Shown here: positions 60,379 to 64,000 of the stretch, one piece after another
Layout: the number at the start of each line of letters is the position of its first letter
How positions within the stretch are numbered: position 1 is the stretch's first letter
Assembly (NCBI GenBank): GCA_030523725.1
Contig: JAUNHV010000001.1
Coordinates: 62,001-126,000, forward strand
Source of the DNA: Synergistaceae bacterium
GTDB lineage: Bacteria > Synergistota > Synergistia > Synergistales > Synergistaceae
Reading direction: 5' to 3'
DNA length: 64,000 nucleotides
Notes under the pieces: generated by a model
What the model was told of the DNA's origin: nothing
The model's input: only the letters and a program-made list of their open reading frames with translations
Databases searched by the model: none
Position numbers and translations under genes: made by a program

Positions 60379-60942
60379 ATGATTTATTTACGACTTGCTT
60401 ATGAATTTTTTATAATTGGTCTCTTTGCTATTGGTGGTGGAATGGCGACCTTGCCTTTTCTTTACCGCTTGGCGGACAAAACTGGTTGGTTCACTGCAAA
60501 GTTTATTACAGATATGGTTGTTGTGGCAGAATCAACGCCAGGACCAATAGGTATAAATATGGCTACATACGTTGGTTTCTCTGTTGCAGGTATGTTAGGT
60601 GGCATTATCGCGACTTTTAGTATGATTGCTCCTGCAATAATCATTGTTACGCTGCTTTCAAAAACTATAGAAAAATATCAAAGACACCCAATCATGCGAG
60701 ATGGCTTTTATGCTGTTCGTCCGGCCGTTGTGGGAATTATTGGTGCTGGTTTTTACCAAGTTTTGTCAAATGTAATGTTTAATGTTTCATTATACGAACA
60801 AACAAAAGTGATACGTGACTTGATTACGAAAAAGGAAGTTATAGTATTTATCATATTTTTTATTTTAATGAGAAAATTCCATTTGCATGCTATGTTTTAC
60901 ATATGCCTTGCGGCAATTGTTGGAATTATTTTCAAATTGTAG
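60379..60942 (+). CDS. Chromate transporter-family protein, second half
   Basis: 187-residue CHR domain, partner of the gene 25 nt upstream. FFIIGLFAIGGGMATLPFLYRL, WFTAKFITDMVVVAESTPGP and ATYVGFSVAGMLGG are the family motifs. About six hydrophobic segments. Together the two genes equal one full-length two-domain ChrA. Confidence 0.86.
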   Translation: MIYLRLAYEFFIIGLFAIGGGMATLPFLYRLADKTGWFTAKFITDMVVVAESTPGPIGINMATYVGFSVAGMLGGIIATFSMIAPAIIIVTLLSKTIEKYQRHPIMRDGFYAVRPAVVGIIGAGFYQVLSNVMFNVSLYEQTKVIRDLITKKEVIVFIIFFILMRKFHLHAMFYICLAAIVGIIFKL

Positions 60943-60958
60943 AAAGAAGTGAAAAAAA

Positions 60959-62371
60959 ATGAGACGAACAAAAGTTATTTGCACGATTGGTCCAGCTAGT
61001 GACAGCGCCGATGTGTTTGAAAAGCTTTGTCTTGGCGGAATGAATGTTGCAAGGCTAAACTTTTCGCATGGAACACATAAAGAACATCAAAAACGCATCG
61101 ATATGATAAAATCTGTTCGTGAAAAATTAAATTTGCCTATAGCAATTTTGTTGGACACGAAAGGACCAGAGTATCGTGTCGGAATTTTTCGTGATAGTAG
61201 CGTGTCGTTAAAAGAGGGAGATAAATTTATTTTCTGTGTAGATAATGTTGAGGGGAATAATGAGCGTGTCAGCGTGAACTACAAGGGGCTCGCAAAAGAT
61301 TTGTCCGTTGGTGATACAATTTTGGTAAATGATGGTCTTGTCGCCTTTGAAGTTATACAACTCAGCGATACGGAAATTACGACAGTTGTCAAAATTGGTG
61401 GAGAAATTTCTAATAGAAAAAGTATGAGTTTCCCCAACAAGGTCTTAAAACAAATCTATTTGAGTGAGCAGGACAAGTCTGATTTGCTTTTCGGTATAAA
61501 GAATGATGTAGATTTTGTTGCCTGTTCATTTGTGAGCACAGCCCAAGATATTAAAGATGTGCGTGACTTTTTGGATGTAAATGGCGGAGAAAATATTGCT
61601 CTCATTGCCAAAATAGAAAATCAATCTGGCGTGGATAATCTTGAATCAATAATTGAGTATTGTGCTGGTATTATGGTTGCAAGGGGAGATCTTGGAGTTG
61701 AAATTCCATACGAAAATTTGCCTAAAATACAGAAGGATATTATTGCATTGGGACGTCGTTTCGGAAGATGTGTTATAACTGCTACTGAGATGCTAGAATC
61801 AATGATAACTAAGCCGCGGGCCACAAGAGCCGAGGTTTCTGATGTGGCAAATGCAGTTTATGATGGCACAAGTGCAATTATGCTTTCAGGCGAAACTGCG
61901 GCAGGTAAATTTCCTGTTTTAGCCGTAAAAACAATGGCACAAATTGCAGAAAAAACAGAGAAAAATATTTCATATCGGAAAAGGTTTAAAGCAACTGAAT
62001 ATATTCCTATGAACCTCACAGATTCAGTAGGGCACGGTATCTGTGGCTTGGCAATGGATGTTGGTGCAAAGGTTATAGCTGTTTGCACTGTTTCTGGTTT
62101 TACTGCATATCTTATTTCATGTTTTTATTCTGATGTTTCGATTTTAGCTCTTACTACTACAAAAAAAAGTTGGTATCAACTTGCGTTAGGTTGGAACATT
62201 TTGCCGCATCTTACGATGGAACATAGCTCTGTGGAGGAAATTATAAATTCTGCAAAGAGGGAGGCAAGTGATCTTTTTCATCTTGCAAAAGGAGATATAA
62301 TTGTTACAACGTGTGGTTCTGTGACTGGAGTAGCTGGAACAACAAATTTATTGAAAATTGATCAGGTTTAG
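60959..62371 (+). CDS. pyk: Pyruvate kinase
   Basis: 470-residue glycolytic enzyme. NVARLNFSHG, LDTKGPEYRVG, IAKIENQSGVDNLESII, IMVARGDLGVEIPYE and CVITATEMLESMI cover substrate, metal and K+ sites; the last usually reads ATQML and here has Glu for Gln. The C-terminal allosteric domain is present (VGAKVIAVCTVSGFTAY). It lacks the extra phosphoenolpyruvate-synthase-like domain of some Bacillus enzymes. GAAGTG lies upstream. Confidence 0.94.
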   Translation: MRRTKVICTIGPASDSADVFEKLCLGGMNVARLNFSHGTHKEHQKRIDMIKSVREKLNLPIAILLDTKGPEYRVGIFRDSSVSLKEGDKFIFCVDNVEGNNERVSVNYKGLAKDLSVGDTILVNDGLVAFEVIQLSDTEITTVVKIGGEISNRKSMSFPNKVLKQIYLSEQDKSDLLFGIKNDVDFVACSFVSTAQDIKDVRDFLDVNGGENIALIAKIENQSGVDNLESIIEYCAGIMVARGDLGVEIPYENLPKIQKDIIALGRRFGRCVITATEMLESMITKPRATRAEVSDVANAVYDGTSAIMLSGETAAGKFPVLAVKTMAQIAEKTEKNISYRKRFKATEYIPMNLTDSVGHGICGLAMDVGAKVIAVCTVSGFTAYLISCFYSDVSILALTTTKKSWYQLALGWNILPHLTMEHSSVEEIINSAKREASDLFHLAKGDIIVTTCGSVTGVAGTTNLLKIDQV

Positions 62372-62395
62372 AGAAGTTATAAAATGTATTAAAAC

Positions 62396-62438
62396 AAAAA
62401 TGTCATGCAAGCGACAAGAAAGATTGCATGACATTTTT
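62396..62438 (+). terminator. Bidirectional terminator between pyk and the minus-strand tRNAs
   Basis: 15-bp stem AAAAATGTCATGCAA / TTGCATGACATTTTT with a 13-nt loop; A/T ends allow termination in both directions. Confidence 0.85.
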
Positions 62439-62455
62439 AAATTCTTATATAAAAA

Positions 62456-62542
62456 TGGTGCGAGAGAGGGGATTTGAACCCCTACACCGATGAAGGCACA
62501 AGATCCTAAGTCTTGCATGTCTACCAATTCCATCACTCTCGC
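62456..62542 (-). tRNA. tRNA-Leu (anticodon TAG)
   Basis: Class II tRNA, acceptor GCGAGAG/CTCTCGC, anticodon loop CTTAGGA (TAG), long variable arm, T-arm GGGGTTCAAATCCCC, discriminator A and encoded CCA. Confidence 0.94.
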
Positions 62543-62555
62543 AACATAAATATTG

Positions 62556-62580
62556 AAAAACGACCAAAAAATTTGGTCGT
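62556..62580 (-). terminator. Terminator-like hairpin between tRNA-Thr and tRNA-Leu
   Basis: On the minus strand ACGACCAAA / TTTGGTCGT forms a perfect 9-bp stem followed by four T residues, inside the tRNA cluster. It could reduce tRNA-Leu output or guide processing. Confidence 0.55.
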
Positions 62581-62590
62581 GAATTTTTAA

Positions 62591-62666
62591 TGGAGCCGAC
62601 TTCCGGACTCGAACCGGAGACCCCATCCTTACCATGGATGTGCTCTACCTACTGGGCTAAGTCGGC
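62591..62666 (-). tRNA. tRNA-Thr (anticodon GGT)
   Basis: Acceptor GCCGACT/AGTCGGC, anticodon stem CATCC/GGATG with loop ATGGTAA (GGT), T-arm CCGGTTCGAGTCCGG, discriminator T and encoded CCA. It reads ACC and ACT. Confidence 0.94.
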
Positions 62667-62676
62667 ATTTTATAAA

Positions 62677-62762
62677 TGGTGCTAGCGGGTAGGTTCGAAC
62701 TACCGTAGGCTCACGCCGACAGATTTACAGTCTGTTGCCTTTGACCACTCGGCCACACTAGC
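62677..62762 (-). tRNA. tRNA-Tyr (anticodon GTA), copy 2
   Basis: Exact 86-nt reverse complement of the gene at 53920-54005, including the encoded CCA. First gene of the minus-strand cluster. Confidence 0.95.
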
Positions 62763-62790
62763 ACGCAAGGCAAATACCCTACGAGTGGAG

Positions 62791-62819
62791 ATTTTACAAG
62801 AGAATAACATTTTTGTCAA
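62791..62819 (-). promoter_or_regulatory. Promoter of the tRNA-Tyr/Thr/Leu cluster
   Basis: On the minus strand TTGACA (62819-62814), 17-nt spacer, TAAAAT (62796-62791), about 29 nt before tRNA-Tyr. Confidence 0.8.
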
Positions 62820-62918
62820 GACGGTAATTCTCTCTAAACTGTAAAAATGACTGCTTATTGAAAAATAATTAACAGTATTGTAAAATTCGCTTGAACTTTG
62901 ATGAAAGGACTGATTGTA

Positions 62919-63542
62919 ATGCTGAGTGAATTAATACAAAAGACAATAGAGGCTTTGAAGAATCACGGATTTGTTGCAGAATTTTTTGAAGAACGGGAAG
63001 ATCTCTGTGACAGAATTACGAAGATTGTAGGTTGCAATGCTTCCGTTGCCATTCCAGGTACTGTAACGGTGCGTGAATTAGGACTCAATACCTTATTGAA
63101 GAACAAAGGATGTAAAGTGATTGATAGATGGAACGGTGATGCGAAAACTCCAGAGGAAAAGAAAAAAGAAATTTTACAAACGCTTGATGCTGATTTTTTC
63201 CTCACAAGTGCGAATGCGGTTATTGCCACGGGAGAAATCTTTAATATTGATGGAGTGGGTAATCGTGTGGCTGGAATGTCTTGGAGCAATGGTGATATAA
63301 TTTATATTGTGGGTGTGAATAAAATTGTTCCAGCATTACAAGAGGCATTTGAACGATTGAAAAACATTGCTTGCCCTAAAAACGCAAAACGCCTCAATAT
63401 GCAAACTCCATGTGCTCTTACTGGTCATTGTGCTGATTGTAATTCACCGCAAAGGTTTTGCCGTGTTAGCCAGCTTATTCATAGGGCACCTATGGATAGG
63501 AAAGCATACGTTTTTATTATGAAGGAGGATTTAGGTTATTAA
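62919..63542 (+). CDS. LUD domain protein
   Basis: 207-residue LutC/YkgG-like LUD domain protein. The central pattern VAIPGTVTVRELGLNTLL, DADFFLTSANAVIATGEIFNIDGVGNRVAGM and YIVGVNKIVPALQEAFERL is typical of this group. A C-terminal region with several cysteines (CALTGHCADCNSPQRFC) may bind a metal or Fe-S cluster. Lactate-utilisation partners LutA/LutB are not adjacent, so the function is open. The ATG at 62919 was chosen because AAAGGA lies nine bases upstream; in-frame codons further up are less well placed. Confidence 0.85.
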   Translation: MLSELIQKTIEALKNHGFVAEFFEEREDLCDRITKIVGCNASVAIPGTVTVRELGLNTLLKNKGCKVIDRWNGDAKTPEEKKKEILQTLDADFFLTSANAVIATGEIFNIDGVGNRVAGMSWSNGDIIYIVGVNKIVPALQEAFERLKNIACPKNAKRLNMQTPCALTGHCADCNSPQRFCRVSQLIHRAPMDRKAYVFIMKEDLGY

Positions 63543-63561
63543 TTAATTTAATCAATTCTAC

Positions 63562-63589
63562 TTGACAAAAAAATATTTTTTGTTAGAAT
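63562..63589 (+). promoter_or_regulatory. Promoter of the TrpB-like gene
   Basis: TTGACA (63562-63567), 16-nt spacer, TAGAAT (63584-63589). It starts a leader of about 160 nt ahead of the TrpB-like gene. Confidence 0.75.
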
Positions 63590-63675
63590 ACGAATAAATA
63601 TTGGTGTTGTGCCTTGCGTAGGCGTTGCGCTATTTACAATTAGTTTATATTTAGGAAAGATAAGCCAACGAATAG

Positions 63676-63735
63676 CAAAGTTAATAAAGTGAATTCCTGG
63701 GACTTTGTCATTTTATGGTGGCAAGGTCTTTTTTT
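63676..63735 (+). promoter_or_regulatory. Attenuator-like leader (terminator with overlapping antiterminator)
   Basis: A terminator stem GACTTTGTCA (63701-63710) / TGGCAAGGTC (63719-63728, three G-U pairs) is followed by seven T residues. CAAAGT at 63676-63681 can pair with ACTTTG at 63702-63707 and would disrupt it. A further AGGAA/TTCCT pairing (63653-63657 with 63695-63699 approximately) and a GCCT/AGGC hairpin near 63611-63623 lie upstream. No known riboswitch or T-box class could be assigned. Confidence 0.55.
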
Positions 63736-63754
63736 ATTCAGGGAGGTTTTTAGA

Positions 63755-64000
63755 ATGGACACAAAAATTCCTTACAAAATTTATGTTAAAGAAAGTGAGA
63801 TGCCAAAATACTGGTATAACTTGCGTGCAGATATGGTGAATAAGCCAGCACCACTTTTGAATCCTGTTACTTTGAAGCCTATAACGGCGGAAGAGTTGAG
63901 TGCTATATTTTGTGACGAGTTGGTCCAGCAGGAGCTGGACGATACAACTGCTTATTTTGCAATTCCTGAGGATATTCGCAATTTCTACAAGATGTATCGT
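63755..64000 (+). CDS. TrpB-like tryptophan synthase beta chain (TrpB2 type), N-terminal part
   Basis: First 82 codons of a gene that continues beyond the window. The start IPYKIYVKESEMPKYWYNLRA followed by DMVNKPAPLLNP and EELSAIFCDELVQQE is the N-terminal signature of TrpB2-type enzymes, which differ from the classical TrpB that pairs with TrpA. They make tryptophan from indole and serine with pyridoxal phosphate. GGGAGG precedes the ATG. The active-site lysine lies outside the window. Confidence 0.85.
   Translation, partial: MDTKIPYKIYVKESEMPKYWYNLRADMVNKPAPLLNPVTLKPITAEELSAIFCDELVQQELDDTTAYFAIPEDIRNFYKMYR

Noticed and set aside
63711-63735. T-box-like GGTGGCA before the TrpB-like gene
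   Set aside because: Only part of the T-box consensus matches, it lies in the 3' arm of the terminator and not in an antiterminator, and the leader is too short for a stem I.
1-64000. CRISPR arrays, insertion sequences, prophage or replication origin
   Set aside because: No regularly spaced repeats, transposase or integrase motifs, phage structural genes, or DnaA-box clusters were seen. The one phage-type domain (29736-30242) stands alone with a degenerate active site.

Overview
The window looks like ordinary chromosome from an AT-rich, anaerobic, diderm Firmicute, most probably a member of the Negativicutes. The gene content is Firmicute-like: an Rnf complex in the order CDGEAB, the phoH-pgpH-ybeY-era-recO-glyQS run, tmcAL, acetate kinase, and a release factor 2 gene with a programmed frameshift. 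It also encodes an outer-membrane lipopolysaccharide system: a lipid A-type acyltransferase, LptC, LptD, and an envelope protein beside them. I see no phage, transposase, insertion sequence or CRISPR array. Assignment below class level is not possible from this sequence alone.

Layout. 0-8.4 kb: the end of a hemolysin III-family gene, one canonical glutamate/dicarboxylate-type symporter, four tandem strongly divergent paralogues of it, then ecfT, truA and a small metal-binding protein. 8.5-15.7 kb: a lipid A-type acyltransferase facing a minus-strand run gltX / degenerate CobS-like membrane protein / HAD phosphatase / metF / metH. 15.8-19.6 kb: an orphan pseudopilin, an ArsB/NhaD-type permease with a cytidylate-kinase-like protein, and an orphan TAXI binding protein. 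19.8-24.9 kb: the Rnf operon. 24.9-30.3 kb: tRNA-Gln and tRNA-Glu, a CorC-type protein, a DUF2400 protein, a LolA-like periplasmic protein, mntP, then a tail-less FtsZ homologue paired with a metallopeptidase-like protein whose active-site histidines are gone. 30.3-33.9 kb: late cobalamin genes (two CobU-type proteins, cobS, cobT, a TIM-barrel protein). 34.0-42.5 kb: the nifU-like/phoH/pgpH/ybeY/era/recO/glyQS operon. 42.5-52.7 kb (minus strand): prfB, pfkA, a small envelope protein, an M23/LysM endopeptidase, pyrG, a repeat-bearing envelope protein, lptC, lptD and ddl. 52.9-64 kb: birA, tRNA-Gly/Ala/Tyr, proS, trpS, ackA, tmcAL, a split chromate-type transporter, pyk, a minus-strand tRNA-Tyr/Thr/Leu cluster, a LUD protein, and the start of a TrpB-like gene behind an attenuator-like leader.

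How the genes fit together. Rnf couples ferredoxin:NAD+ electron transfer to ion pumping, and the several cation-coupled carriers nearby could use that gradient. metF and a metH without a reactivation domain make methionine and need cobalamin, which the cob genes would finish or salvage. The pyrG-to-ddl block supplies CTP, peptidoglycan precursors and turnover, and lipopolysaccharide export.

Most worth a second look: (1) PyrG has lost the glutaminase cysteine (Gly380) and histidine (Leu504), so it should depend on ammonia; (2) the FtsZ homologue without a C-terminal tail, in an operon with a pseudo-metallopeptidase; (3) the four symporter paralogues, in which the Na+/substrate-binding motifs NMDGT and RTxxNVxGD are erased and a lysine is fixed at the ion site; (4) a CobS-like pseudoenzyme next to cobalamin-dependent methionine genes; (5) an unclassified attenuator ahead of the TrpB-like gene.
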